Shown: positions 1 through 8,083, counted from the first letter of the stretch. The stretch: DNA of 20,486 bases from an uncultured Bacilli bacterium (GCA_944372315.1 CALVYX010000047.1:1-20486); one strand, 5' to 3'. Numbers and translations are program-made. Notes: generated from the sequence alone by a model not told the origin.

Positions 1-494
1 TAATTATCATCTATATTATCAAGTACACATTCATTTAAAGTACCATATAAAGTATTAAGTACTTCCCAATTTTGATTATTGACAATTCCTGTAGTAGTTA
101 AATTATTATGAAATTGGAATCTTTTAACTGCAGTTTGTGTTTCAATATCAAAAAAAGAATTAATATCTTTTGTATAATATAAAAGAGTTTTTAATTTTCT
201 TTGTAATTCTCTTACATAACTTCCACTAGATCCTAAACTTAGTGTAGGATAATTACTGAAAGTAGAAGCATAAGGGATCTCAGTTAATTGAAATAATAAT
301 CTCCACATTTCATCATTTACTATTCCTGTTTCTTCTAGACCATATTGTCTTTGAAAAGTTTTTACACCAACTTCGGTAGAAAGTCCAAAGTTTCCTGTAA
401 TAATTGCATTATAAAATCCTAATATTCTTAATTTTTCTTGTAGAATTCGAACATTGTTGCCACTATCTCCTAATTGTAGATTTTCATCTAGCAT
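1..494 (-). CDS. Peptidoglycan-binding protein with two PG_binding_1 domains (partial, runs off left edge)
   Basis: Translating the minus strand from the ATG at 494 gives 164 residues with no stop before the window edge, so the C-terminus is missing. Two PG_binding_1 repeats are visible, about residues 5-68 and 85-150. Each has the family pattern: an LxxGxxGxxVRxLQxKL helix, then a TxxxVKxFQ helix, and a final TGIVN..xW element. The start is supported by an AGGTGA Shine-Dalgarno site at 499-505. There is no signal peptide, as is usual for proteins loaded into the spore by the mother cell. These domains bind cell-wall or cortex peptidoglycan. The gene is divergent from a SleC-like cortex hydrolase that carries the same domain, so a spore-wall role is inferred. 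A catalytic domain could lie beyond the edge. Confidence 0.85.
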   Translation of the reverse strand, partial: MLDENLQLGDSGNNVRILQEKLRILGFYNAIITGNFGLSTEVGVKTFQRQYGLEETGIVNDEMWRLLFQLTEIPYASTFSNYPTLSLGSSGSYVRELQRKLKTLLYYTKDINSFFDIETQTAVKRFQFHNNLTTTGIVNNQNWEVLNTLYGTLNECVLDNIDDN

Positions 495-571
495 ATTATC
501 ACCTCAATAAATTCTATTCATTTGTTTGGAAAAATTTATATATAATATAAAGAAAGGATATAAGGTGAAAT

Positions 572-1786
572 ATGGCAAGCGGATATTTAGTGGTTAATGT
601 CTATAATGATACTGTTGCAAATCCGGTTAGAAATGCTGATGTTAAAGTATCCAAGGATGGAGTGGAGTTAGTTACAGTAAAAACTGATGAAGATGGTAGA
701 ACACAACCTATTACATTGGAGACTGTAGATAAAAGCTATTCAGAGGAAGAACAACACGAGGTAAGACCTTATGAGACATATGATGTTACAGTAACCTCTT
801 TAGGACTTACTCCTACAACCATAGAAGGAGTACAAATATTTGATGGAGTAACTTCTATTCAAAATATTTACTTAACATCAATAGATGAAAATCAAGGGGA
901 AGAGACTTCGGTTATTACTCCTAATACCTTATGGAGTGAATATCCTCAAGATATAAGGAATGAAGATGAGGAAGAAGGCATTACTCCTTACGTATTATCT
1001 CAAGTTTTAATTCCAGAAAATATTGTTGTTCATGATGGAATACCTTCTAATTTTAGTGCCCCCAATTATACAGTTCCCTTTATAGATTATATAAAAAATG
1101 TAGCTAGTAGTGAAATATATAGTACTTGGCCAAGGGAAACGATAAAAGCTAATGTGTTAGCAATTATTTCTTATACATTAAATAGAGTTTTTACTGAATG
1201 GTATCGAAGTAGGGGATATGATTTTACTATTACTTCTACTACTAGTTACGATCAGAAATATACAGTAAATGGTACTATATTTGAGCCAATTTCTAACGTG
1301 GTTGATGAAATATTTACTAATTATATAAGACAAGGATATAGAATAGAACCACTTCTTGCTCACTATAAAAGTAGTACTACAGAACCTGGAAATTTAAGTC
1401 AATGGGGTTCTAAAGAATTAGGAGATAGAGGGTATAATTATCTTGAAATATTAAGATATTATTATGGAGATAATATTAATATTTACGAGGCAGAAACAAT
1501 ACAAGCCTATCCCTATTCCTTCACTACTACTTTAGAAGAAGGAGATTGTGGAATGGACGTACTTACTTTGCAAAATACATTAAATTATATCAGAATAAGT
1601 TATCCTGGTATTCCAGCAATTACCAATCCTTCTGGATTATATGATGAAGATACTACAAGAGCGGTAAGGAAATTTCAAGAAGTGTTTAAATTAACCCCAA
1701 CGGGAACAGTTAATTTTCAAACTTGGTATATGATTTCCTACATTTTTATAGCTGTAACTAAAATGACTAATAGTATATATAACTAA
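572..1786 (+). CDS. sleC: SleC-like spore cortex-lytic enzyme (pre-pro form)
   Basis: This 404-residue protein closely resembles clostridial SleC (about 430 residues), the germination-specific hydrolase that degrades cortex peptidoglycan. Residues 1-105 form the beta-rich pro-region (KVSKDG..VKTDEDGRTQ, VTVTSLG). An acidic linker (105-140) follows. Residues about 141-310 form a SpoIID/LytB-type catalytic region, with EIYSTWP, IKANVLAIISYTLNR and QWGSKELGDRGYNYLEILRYYY. E181 is the probable catalytic Glu by analogy with SpoIID. A PG_binding_1 domain spans about 323-390. Clostridial SleC is stored inactive and activated by Csp proteases near residue 150; the corresponding junction here would lie around SQVLIPEN. 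No csp gene is in the window. AAGGTGA at 562-568 sets the ATG. I see no convincing sigma-A promoter, as expected for a sporulation-sigma gene. Confidence 0.9.
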   Translation: MASGYLVVNVYNDTVANPVRNADVKVSKDGVELVTVKTDEDGRTQPITLETVDKSYSEEEQHEVRPYETYDVTVTSLGLTPTTIEGVQIFDGVTSIQNIYLTSIDENQGEETSVITPNTLWSEYPQDIRNEDEEEGITPYVLSQVLIPENIVVHDGIPSNFSAPNYTVPFIDYIKNVASSEIYSTWPRETIKANVLAIISYTLNRVFTEWYRSRGYDFTITSTTSYDQKYTVNGTIFEPISNVVDEIFTNYIRQGYRIEPLLAHYKSSTTEPGNLSQWGSKELGDRGYNYLEILRYYYGDNINIYEAETIQAYPYSFTTTLEEGDCGMDVLTLQNTLNYIRISYPGIPAITNPSGLYDEDTTRAVRKFQEVFKLTPTGTVNFQTWYMISYIFIAVTKMTNSIYN

Positions 1787-1804
1787 TACTATTAGTTTTA
1801 TTTT
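1765..1804 (+). terminator. Intrinsic terminator overlapping the sleC stop
   Basis: A perfect 11-bp stem, ACTAATAGTAT (1766-1776) with ATACTATTAGT (1786-1796), has a 9-nt loop and is followed by TTTATTTT. The TAA stop (1784-1786) lies at the loop/stem boundary. Confidence 0.75.
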
Positions 1805-1820
1805 GAAAATTATTATTGTC

Positions 1821-1849
1821 TTTTCAAAACAAAGTTTATAGAGTATAAT
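1821..1849 (+). promoter_or_regulatory. Sigma-A promoter of the corA-like gene
   Basis: TTTTCA (1821-1826) is followed by a 17-bp spacer and a consensus TATAAT (1844-1849), about 25 bp before the chosen ATG. The -35 matches only 4 of 6 positions. Confidence 0.5.
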
Positions 1850-1873
1850 GAAATAAGATAGGTAGTGATAAAA

Positions 1874-2815
1874 ATGATGAGAATTTATAAAACTAATGTA
1901 GAGAGTGGCATTTTAGAGAAAAAAGAAAAATTAGAAGAAAATTCATGGATTCATATGATTAACCCAACTAAGGAAGAGATCAAAGAAATAACTAGTAAGA
2001 CAGGCATTAATCCTAAGTTATTTGAAAAGCTTCTGGATGAACAAGAATTATCTAGAGTGGAAGTAGAAGAGGATGATACATTAATTGTTGTAGATATTCC
2101 TTCTTTAGTAGATTATTCCCATAAAAATAAATATCGTACATTACCACTTGGTATTTTTCATACTTCTAATTATATTGTTACAGTATTATTAAAAGAAAAT
2201 AAATTATTTGATGAATTTGAAGCAGGAGTTATCAAGGATTTTCATACCGAAAAAAAGACGAGATTTACTATTCAATTATTTTTAAAAATTTCTCAAGGTT
2301 ATTTAAGAGCACTAACTGAAATGAATAAAGATATTCAAAAAGAAGAGCGTATTTTAGCTAAAGCTACTAAGAATCAAGAGTTATTGGAAATGTTAAATAT
2401 CGAGAAGAGTTTAGTATATTTTATGGGAGCACTTAAATATAATAAAATTACTTTAGAAAAACTATCTAAAGGTAATATTTTACCAATGTATGATGAGGAT
2501 TTAGATTTGTTAGAAGATGCTATGATTGAATGTAATCAGGCTATTGAAATGGCTAATATTTATAAGGAAATTATGGCTAGTACAACCGAGACATATGCTA
2601 GTGTAATTTCTAATAATTTAAATGTTATTATGAAATTTTTATCAGGGATTACTATTGTTTTCTCCATTCCTACTATGATAGCATCATTTATGGGAATGAA
2701 TGTTCCATTAGGTATATTTGCAACTAATCCCATATCATTCTTTGTCTTAATTTTAATTTCTATTACTTTAGCTTTGTTAATTGCATATCTTTTAAAACGA
2801 AAAAATATGTTATAA
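1874..2815 (+). CDS. corA: CorA-family Mg2+ transporter
   Basis: This 313-residue protein is a CorA (2-TM-GxN) channel-type divalent cation transporter that takes up Mg2+ as a homopentamer in the cytoplasmic membrane. The N-terminal alpha/beta domain is followed by long helices (about 130-250). Two C-terminal membrane segments follow (about 252-272 and 285-305 in this numbering), with the signature GMN at 274-276 in SFMGMNVP, and then a basic tail KRKN. An in-frame GTG at 1865 is possible. I place the start at the ATG at 1874 because GGTAGTGAT at 1861-1869 then has normal spacing; the next ATG at 1877 is also possible. The gene has its own promoter and terminator, so it is monocistronic. Confidence 0.9.
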   Translation: MMRIYKTNVESGILEKKEKLEENSWIHMINPTKEEIKEITSKTGINPKLFEKLLDEQELSRVEVEEDDTLIVVDIPSLVDYSHKNKYRTLPLGIFHTSNYIVTVLLKENKLFDEFEAGVIKDFHTEKKTRFTIQLFLKISQGYLRALTEMNKDIQKEERILAKATKNQELLEMLNIEKSLVYFMGALKYNKITLEKLSKGNILPMYDEDLDLLEDAMIECNQAIEMANIYKEIMASTTETYASVISNNLNVIMKFLSGITIVFSIPTMIASFMGMNVPLGIFATNPISFFVLILISITLALLIAYLLKRKNML

Positions 2816-2819
2816 ATAT

Positions 2820-2849
2820 AAGTACTTATTATAAAATAAGTGCTTTTTT
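2820..2849 (+). terminator. Intrinsic terminator after corA
   Basis: A 10-bp stem with one G-U pair joins AGTACTTATT (2821-2830) and AATAAGTGCT (2835-2844). The loop is four bases and a run of T follows. It lies 5 bp after the corA stop. Confidence 0.85.
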
Positions 2850-2914
2850 ATGACAATTAAAATGTAAATAGTAAAAAAATGTAGAATATTGTTATTTTGT
2901 TTTTTTAAATTATA

Positions 2915-2957
2915 TGTTATACTCTATGTATAGAGTAGAAGAGCAAGAAGTTCTACT
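2915..2957 (+). promoter_or_regulatory. Extended -10 promoter and 5' hairpin of the beta-helix protein gene
   Basis: TG-T-TATACT (2915-2923) is an extended -10 element with no good -35. The predicted transcript start is near 2930. It is followed at once by a hairpin, AGTAGAA (2934-2940) with TTCTACT (2951-2957) and a 10-nt loop. The Shine-Dalgarno site (AAGGAAG) is outside the hairpin, so the stem is more likely to stabilise the mRNA 5' end than to block translation. Confidence 0.45.
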
Positions 2958-2984
2958 TTAAATAATAAGAAAGGAAGAAGAAAA

Positions 2985-3908
2985 ATGAAAAAAAGTATGA
3001 AGAAGTTTTTTGCAATGTTCTTAGTAGCAGCTTTAGTATTAGTTCCATTTGTAAAAGTTGATGCAGCTGATCCTATTGTAGTTGAAAATGAACAACAATT
3101 AAAAGATGCATTAGCACAAGAAGGAGAAGTTTACATTGAATTAAAGAACGACATTACACTTACAGCACCTTTATATGTATATGGTAATGTTACTATTGAT
3201 GGTAAAGATTTCTCTATCGATGGAACTAATATAGTACCACTTCCAGAAGCTCCTAGTAATAAGTCAATTATTACTGCTATGGCTGGTAGTGAGTTAGCTC
3301 TTACTAATATCAAATTATTAAATGCACCAAAATATGGTGTTCAAGCTTATAATGGTGGTGCAGTATTAGTAAATGGTGTTACTATTCAAGATTGTAAGTT
3401 TGGAGCTATCTTAGTTAATGGTGGGGCTTTAGTAGTTCAAGATTTAACTATGATTAGAAATGGTAGCTTCGAAGAAGGAAAAACTGGTAATGGTATTGAA
3501 CTAGGAAAAGGTGATAATGTAACTGAAGATCCATATTTAGTTATGGATGGAACATTTACTACACAAGAGCAAGATACAGCTATTTGGGTTGCTGAAAACG
3601 ACAGATTAATGAGCGAAGAAGATTCAAAATTAATGTTTGGTAACACAGAAAATAGTGAATTCAAATTATCTTTAGAAAATAATGCTTTAGTTGTAAAAGA
3701 CTCTGAAGGACAAACTGTTACTTCTTCTAATGCTGTTTTAGAAGAAATTACTGTTGAAGAAGATACAGATGAACCTACTACTCCAGAAGAACCAGTTCAA
3801 CCTGGGGAAGAAAATCCTTCTACAAGTGATAACTTTATGATCTTTGCTGGATTAGCAGTTATTGCTTTAGGATTAGGTACTGTAACATTCAGAAAATTAT
3901 GTAAGTAG
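2985..3908 (+). CDS. Secreted beta-helix surface protein with NPSTS sortase sorting signal
   Basis: This 307-residue precursor begins with a clear signal peptide (KK..KK, hydrophobic 8-22, likely cleavage VDA|AD at 27/28). Residues about 55-200 contain repeated beta strands with N-V-T-I-D-G and LTNIKLLNAP type turns, typical of right-handed parallel beta-helix (pectate-lyase-like) domains. An acidic, Pro-rich linker (252-276) leads to NPSTS (277-281), a hydrophobic segment (283-301) and a basic tail RKLCK. That is the full layout of a sortase cell-wall sorting signal, of the NPxTx type favoured by class B sortases. A class B sortase gene converges on this one. No catalytic residues of a lyase are recognisable, so the ligand or substrate is unknown; adhesion or glycan binding is possible. 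The gene appears monocistronic. Confidence 0.85.
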   Translation: MKKSMKKFFAMFLVAALVLVPFVKVDAADPIVVENEQQLKDALAQEGEVYIELKNDITLTAPLYVYGNVTIDGKDFSIDGTNIVPLPEAPSNKSIITAMAGSELALTNIKLLNAPKYGVQAYNGGAVLVNGVTIQDCKFGAILVNGGALVVQDLTMIRNGSFEEGKTGNGIELGKGDNVTEDPYLVMDGTFTTQEQDTAIWVAENDRLMSEEDSKLMFGNTENSEFKLSLENNALVVKDSEGQTVTSSNAVLEEITVEEDTDEPTTPEEPVQPGEENPSTSDNFMIFAGLAVIALGLGTVTFRKLCK

Positions 3909-3922
3909 AAAATGTTATGATT

Positions 3923-3956
3923 AAAAAGAAACTCGATTAATTACGAGTTTCTTTTT
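3923..3956. terminator. Bidirectional terminator between the beta-helix gene and sortase gene
   Basis: A perfect 13-bp stem, AAAAAGAAACTCG (3923-3935) with CGAGTTTCTTTTT (3944-3956), has an 8-nt loop. A T-tract on each strand lets it serve both convergent genes. The sortase stop codon (3937-3939) lies in the loop. Confidence 0.9.
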
Positions 3957-4800
3957 TTATTAATTTAGCATGCATGACTACACGATTACCAAAATTATCT
4001 TTACAAGTCGATAAGGTTAAAATTTTATCATTAGTATTTACAGTAGCTGAAAATGAAACGTTACTTCTATTTTTTAATGTATCAAGGAAAGTTTGATATT
4101 GTTCGTCACTATAAAATTCAGTAGTGATATAATAACTTTCGGCTTCTATAGTGTAAACACTAAATACTTGCCATAATGTGTTTTCTGTAGGAGTAGAAAG
4201 TTTAATAATATGGTTATCTTTATTATTGTACCAATCGCTTTCAAGAATATTTTTTAGACTTCCAAACATCGTAGTATCTAATCTACTATGTCCATATATA
4301 ACTGTATTTTTATCAAAATTTACCATATCATTTCGATAGTCAGCGTATATCCATCCAGCATCATTATATGATCCATCAAATGCATGAGTTAGATAATAAC
4401 TATTGTCGGTAGTTTGAACGATCGGATAATTGATATTGGTACCATTAACTTTAATCCATCCGACAGTATCTTTATTTTTATTTAATAATTCAGTAAAATC
4501 AACACTTAATAAATTCATTTGCATATAATCCCAATAGTCGTTTGCTTCTTCACTAGTATCTTCCGGCTCTGGAGGATTTATATTTTCTGTTAAATCAGGA
4601 TCAGGAATCTTTTCTTCAATACTAACACTGTTATTGATTTCACTAGTTAATTTTTCTATTTTTTTATTATCGGTCCACCAATTGAAAATCCCATTAGCAG
4701 CTATTACTAAAAGAATGATCGAAAAGAGAAATCCTGCTTTATATACCCAGCGTTTAAGCCGTCTTTTTTTATAACGTGAAACTCTTGTTTGTGTTGCCAT
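3937..4800 (-). CDS. srtB: Class B sortase
   Basis: This 287-residue transpeptidase attaches surface proteins to peptidoglycan. It has a basic cytoplasmic N-terminus (RYKKRRLKR), a membrane anchor (about 22-40), an acidic/proline linker (61-88) and the sortase barrel (about 95-283). Class B features are the VGWIKVNGTNINYPIVQ block and the HAFDGSYNDAGWIYADYRN block. The catalytic set is visible: H171 in VIYGHS, C266 in TLSTC and R273 in NRVVMH. I chose the ATG at 4800, with AAGGAG eight bases upstream. A reading from an ATG at 4857 would add 19 residues, but it overlaps the promoter. The neighbouring convergent gene encodes a protein with an NPSTS sorting signal, the natural candidate substrate. 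It has its own promoter and a shared terminator. Confidence 0.95.
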   Translation of the reverse strand: MATQTRVSRYKKRRLKRWVYKAGFLFSIILLVIAANGIFNWWTDNKKIEKLTSEINNSVSIEEKIPDPDLTENINPPEPEDTSEEANDYWDYMQMNLLSVDFTELLNKNKDTVGWIKVNGTNINYPIVQTTDNSYYLTHAFDGSYNDAGWIYADYRNDMVNFDKNTVIYGHSRLDTTMFGSLKNILESDWYNNKDNHIIKLSTPTENTLWQVFSVYTIEAESYYITTEFYSDEQYQTFLDTLKNRSNVSFSATVNTNDKILTLSTCKDNFGNRVVMHAKLIKKETRN

Positions 4801-4827
4801 ATCATTCTCCTTTCTAGCATCAAGAAT

Positions 4828-4857
4828 ATTATACCATGGTTTTATTTTTCTTAACAA
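4828..4857 (-). promoter_or_regulatory. Sigma-A promoter of the sortase gene
   Basis: On the minus strand, TTGTTA (4857-4852) is followed by an 18-bp spacer and a consensus TATAAT (4833-4828), 28 bp before the chosen ATG at 4800. Confidence 0.65.
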
Positions 4858-4883
4858 TAAAATTTGTTACTTAAAAATATTTA

Positions 4884-4912
4884 TTGTGAAACTACAACAA
4901 ATAAGATATAAT
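4884..4912 (+). promoter_or_regulatory. Sigma-A promoter of the membrane protein gene at 4944
   Basis: TTGTGA (4884-4889), a 17-bp spacer and TATAAT (4907-4912). It is back-to-back with the sortase promoter, with 26 bp between the two -35 boxes. Confidence 0.65.
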
Positions 4913-4943
4913 AAATATATATTATAATAGGTAGGTGTTTGTG

Positions 4944-5960
4944 ATGGATAATAAAAAAGAAGAACACGTAAAAGCAGAACAGGAATATACAATTGATCCT
5001 AAAGATATGGTAGAAAAAGAAGATAATGAATTAAATGAACGAATTAATAGATTATATGGTATATCTGAAAAACCGCCGAAAGAAGAAAAACACTATGATC
5101 CTAAGGAATTAGAAGAAACGAGAAAGAAATTAATTCTTTTATTAATGGGAGTAATATTAGGTGGTATTGTTATTATTTTTATTTTGATAAATCCTTTTGA
5201 TTGGGGTAAGAAAATTGAAGAGCCAACAGAAGAAGAAAAGGAAGAAGAGACGCCAGTAGAAGAAGAATTTCCTTTAGGAACCACAGACTTATCTAATCAG
5301 GTAGTACAAGATTTAAATAATTTAGTAAAATTTGATGAAAATGATTTTGTAATTATTGATTTGTTCCCACTTTATACTAATGAAGTTTTAACTTCTTCTT
5401 CTATTCCTAATAATATAAAATTATACATGATGAAGAAAAATCCTAGTTTTAATGATATGTTAATTGAAAGTGGCATTGAAGAATATATTGAAACGTGTAA
5501 TCCTAATGGATTAGTTATTGATAAAACTAAATTTGATCAATTAGTAGGAGATAACTTTGGTCCTAATGTTAGTGTTAATTATGATCCGATTAATTATTTA
5601 TATTATAGTGTTTCCTCTGATAGTAAGAAAATAACTTTAACTTATAATAATGGTAATTATATTGCTAGATGTAATGAATATCAAGAGACTAGTGTTTTGA
5701 ATAAATACGTCCAACAAGAATTAGTAAGAGCTTTGAAAATTGAAGAAGGTATAGAAATATATCAAAAGGTTGTCTTTATTTCTCCTAATGGTGTTTATAA
5801 AGATCCTGGCTTTACTACTTTAATTACTAACGATAAAACAGCAAGTTCTACTGATTATCTTGCTAAAGGAAATACTTATAAATATACTTTTGTTGAAAGA
5901 GATAAAAATAGTTATTATTTATCGAAGATAGAGCTTGTTAAAGAAGATAATCCTCAATAG
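4944..5960 (+). CDS. Single-pass membrane protein of unknown function with extracytoplasmic domain
   Basis: I do not recognise this 338-residue protein. It has a highly charged cytoplasmic N-terminus (1-62), one membrane helix (63-83, LILLLMGVILGG...), a Glu-rich stalk (91-109, EEPTEEEKEEETPVEEE) and a C-terminal domain (about 115-335) predicted to lie outside the cell. That topology is type II. The outer domain shows alternating strands and has single Cys residues near CNPNG and RCNEYQ that could pair, but no known catalytic motif. The ATG at 4944 is preferred over the in-frame GTG at 4935, because the GGTAGGTG Shine-Dalgarno site (4930-4937) covers that GTG. The gene is divergent from the sortase gene, so an envelope role is plausible but unproven. 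Confidence 0.8.
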   Translation: MDNKKEEHVKAEQEYTIDPKDMVEKEDNELNERINRLYGISEKPPKEEKHYDPKELEETRKKLILLLMGVILGGIVIIFILINPFDWGKKIEEPTEEEKEEETPVEEEFPLGTTDLSNQVVQDLNNLVKFDENDFVIIDLFPLYTNEVLTSSSIPNNIKLYMMKKNPSFNDMLIESGIEEYIETCNPNGLVIDKTKFDQLVGDNFGPNVSVNYDPINYLYYSVSSDSKKITLTYNNGNYIARCNEYQETSVLNKYVQQELVRALKIEEGIEIYQKVVFISPNGVYKDPGFTTLITNDKTASSTDYLAKGNTYKYTFVERDKNSYYLSKIELVKEDNPQ

Positions 5961-5974
5961 TTATCTTCTTTTTA
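5940..5974 (+). terminator. Intrinsic terminator overlapping the stop of the 4944 gene
   Basis: An 11-bp perfect stem joins AAAGAAGATAA (5940-5950) and TTATCTTCTTT (5961-5971), with a short T-run. The TAG stop (5958-5960) is in the loop and the left arm is coding. Confidence 0.75.
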
Positions 5975-6018
5975 CTTGACACTTTAAAGTTAAATATATG
6001 TAATACTTCTAATTATTG

Positions 6019-6027
6019 TGTTATAAT
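6019..6027 (+). promoter_or_regulatory. Extended -10 promoter of the transketolase gene
   Basis: TG-T-TATAAT (6019-6027) is a complete extended -10, about 20 bp before the tkt start. A TTGACA at 5976-5981 is too far from it, but has a weak TAATAC (6001-6006) at 19 bp, so a second promoter is possible. Confidence 0.55.
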
Positions 6028-6046
6028 AATAAAAGGAGAGGATATA

Positions 6047-8023
6047 ATGAATATATTGAAAAAAGATAGTAATTCAGGAGTTATTGATAAAAAAATTATT
6101 GATAATATTCGTGGGTTAAGTATTGATATTATTGATAATGCTAAAAGTGGTCACCCAGGTATTGCACTAGGTGCAGCGCCAATTATTGCAACAGTTTATG
6201 CTAATCATTTGCGTTTTGTTCAAGATAAAGATAAATGGGTGAATAGAGATAGGTTTATCTTATCAGCAGGACATGGTTCTAGTTTACTATATTCTGTTTT
6301 ATATATGGCTGGTTTTTCTATATCTTTGGATGATTTGAAATCTTTTAGAAAATTATCATCTATTACTCCAGGACATCCAGAATATGGTGTAACTAGTGGA
6401 GTAGATATGTCAACAGGACCTTTGGGACAAGGAATTGCCAGTTCAGTTGGTATTGCGATAGGAGAAGAGTATTTATCTAATTATTTTGGTAAACACATTA
6501 TCGATTATTATACTTACGTTTTATGTGGTGATGGCGATTTAATGGAAGGAGTAAGTTACGAAGCTTGTTCTTTAGCTGGTAAATTAGGCCTTAATAAATT
6601 AATAGTATTATACGATTCTAATGATGTTACTTTAGATGGCAAATTATCTACTTCCTCAACAGAGAATATTAAACTTCGTTTTGAAGCAATGAATTGGAAT
6701 TATATTTTAGTAAGTGATGGAGAGGACACCAGTTTAATTGATGATGCTATTACTAAAGCTAAAGCTAGTGATAAACCAACGATTATTGAAGTAAAAACAG
6801 TTATTGGTAAATTTTCTAAAAATCAAGGAACTTCTAAAGTACATGGCAGTCCACTGGATGAAGATGATATTAAATCTATTAAAGAAAAATTAAATCTAAG
6901 AGATATACCTTTTTCGGTATCTAGTGAAGCCGTAGATACTTTTAGAAACCTAATAAATGAAAGAAACAGTAATTTATATGAAGAATGGGAAAAAGAAGTT
7001 AATAAATTAGAGGAAGTAAAAAAAGAAGAATTAGTATCTATTATGAATGATAAAGAGGCATTAAAAATAAAAGACATTTATTATGAAATCCCGGAAGAAG
7101 GAGTTGAATCAACTAGAGTATCCTCAGGTAAAATTTTAAAATCGATCGCTAATAATTATCCATTCATTATTGGTGGTAGTGCAGATGTTGCTAGCTCCAC
7201 TTATGCTAAAATCGATGATGAATCTTTCTCTATTGATAATAGAGGTGCGCGAAATATTAATTTTGGAGTAAGAGAACATGCCATGGCTTGTATTTGCAAT
7301 GGTCTTGCTTTAACCGGATTAACTCCTTTTGCTAGTACTTTCTTCTCGTTTTCAGATTATTTAAAACCTGCACTTAGAATGAGTGCATTAATGGATTTAC
7401 CAGTGATATATATATTTACTCACGACTCTATTACAGTAGGAGAAGATGGACCAACGCATCAGGCAGTAGAGCAGTTAGCCATGCTTAGATCTACTCCTAA
7501 TATTGATGTATATCGTCCAATGGATGCTAATGAAGTTTTAGGTTCCTATAAATCTATTTTAGAGACTAGAACTCCTTCAGCATTAGTATTGAGTCGTAAT
7601 AAAGTAGAGTTGAATGCTAATACGAAAGTAAATGAAGTGAAAAAAGGTGCTTATATTTTAGAAGAAGAGCATGGTGATTTAGAGGCTATTTTAATATCAT
7701 GTGGGGAAGAGATGGAAATAGCTTGTGAAGTTTATAAAATTTTAACGGAACGTGGTATTGCAATTAGATTAGTTAGTATGCCATCTAATACTCTTTTTGA
7801 AAAACAAACTCAAAAATATCAAGAAAGTATTATTCCAGCAGATAAGGAAGTATTTGTTATTGAATTATCTTCATCATACTCTTGGTATAAATATACTAAT
7901 AAGGAAGGACATTTGTTTACAATAAATAATTTTGGAGCAAGCGGTAGTAAAGAAGAACTTTTAGAAAAGTACGAATTTGATCCAGTAATTATTGCAGATA
8001 AGATCGAGAAACTTTTAAAATAG
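6047..8023 (+). CDS. tkt: Transketolase
   Basis: This 658-residue, full-length enzyme is thiamine-diphosphate dependent. It transfers two-carbon ketol units between ketose and aldose phosphates in the non-oxidative pentose phosphate pathway in the cytosol. Visible motifs are SGHPG (H36), GHGS (H76), PGHPE (H110), GPLGQG (124-129), and the ThDP/Mg2+ motif GDGDLMEG (161-168) ending in the DSND element (190-193). The pyrimidine-domain GVREHAMA carries the catalytic Glu, and DSITVGEDGPTHQ is the substrate-binding block. The C-terminal domain is complete. ATG at 6047 follows AAAGGAGAGG. The following genes sirA and yneF keep the Bacillus order tkt-sirA-yneF, although a terminator separates tkt from sirA here. 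Confidence 0.97.
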   Translation: MNILKKDSNSGVIDKKIIDNIRGLSIDIIDNAKSGHPGIALGAAPIIATVYANHLRFVQDKDKWVNRDRFILSAGHGSSLLYSVLYMAGFSISLDDLKSFRKLSSITPGHPEYGVTSGVDMSTGPLGQGIASSVGIAIGEEYLSNYFGKHIIDYYTYVLCGDGDLMEGVSYEACSLAGKLGLNKLIVLYDSNDVTLDGKLSTSSTENIKLRFEAMNWNYILVSDGEDTSLIDDAITKAKASDKPTIIEVKTVIGKFSKNQGTSKVHGSPLDEDDIKSIKEKLNLRDIPFSVSSEAVDTFRNLINERNSNLYEEWEKEVNKLEEVKKEELVSIMNDKEALKIKDIYYEIPEEGVESTRVSSGKILKSIANNYPFIIGGSADVASSTYAKIDDESFSIDNRGARNINFGVREHAMACICNGLALTGLTPFASTFFSFSDYLKPALRMSALMDLPVIYIFTHDSITVGEDGPTHQAVEQLAMLRSTPNIDVYRPMDANEVLGSYKSILETRTPSALVLSRNKVELNANTKVNEVKKGAYILEEEHGDLEAILISCGEEMEIACEVYKILTERGIAIRLVSMPSNTLFEKQTQKYQESIIPADKEVFVIELSSSYSWYKYTNKEGHLFTINNFGASGSKEELLEKYEFDPVIIADKIEKLLK

Positions 8024-8036
8024 TTTCTCTTTTTTA
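8006..8036 (+). terminator. Intrinsic terminator overlapping the tkt stop
   Basis: An 8-bp stem, GAGAAACT (8006-8013) with AGTTTCTC (8022-8029), is followed by TTTTTT. The TAG stop (8021-8023) lies within the hairpin. Confidence 0.8.
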
Positions 8037-8083
8037 GACAAAATTATTGTTTTAAATTTTATATAGTTATATTGGGTGATGAA

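Noticed and set aside
3131..3664. Minus-strand ORFs of 60 and 75 codons inside the beta-helix gene
   Set aside because: They are antisense to a gene with clear signal peptide and sorting signal, and neither has a start site.
4801..4857. N-terminal extension of the sortase from ATG 4857
   Set aside because: It covers the -35/-10 promoter and the AAGGAG site that fits ATG 4800; the added 19 residues are not sortase-like.
5976..6006. TTGACA-19-TAATAC as the main tkt promoter
   Set aside because: The spacer is too long and the -10 weak, while an intact extended -10 lies at 6019-6027. It is kept only as a possible second site.
6823..7077. 84-codon minus-strand ORF inside tkt
   Set aside because: It is antisense to a well-conserved gene. 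The Ser/Leu/Phe-rich product is a shadow of Glu/Lys-rich coding sequence.
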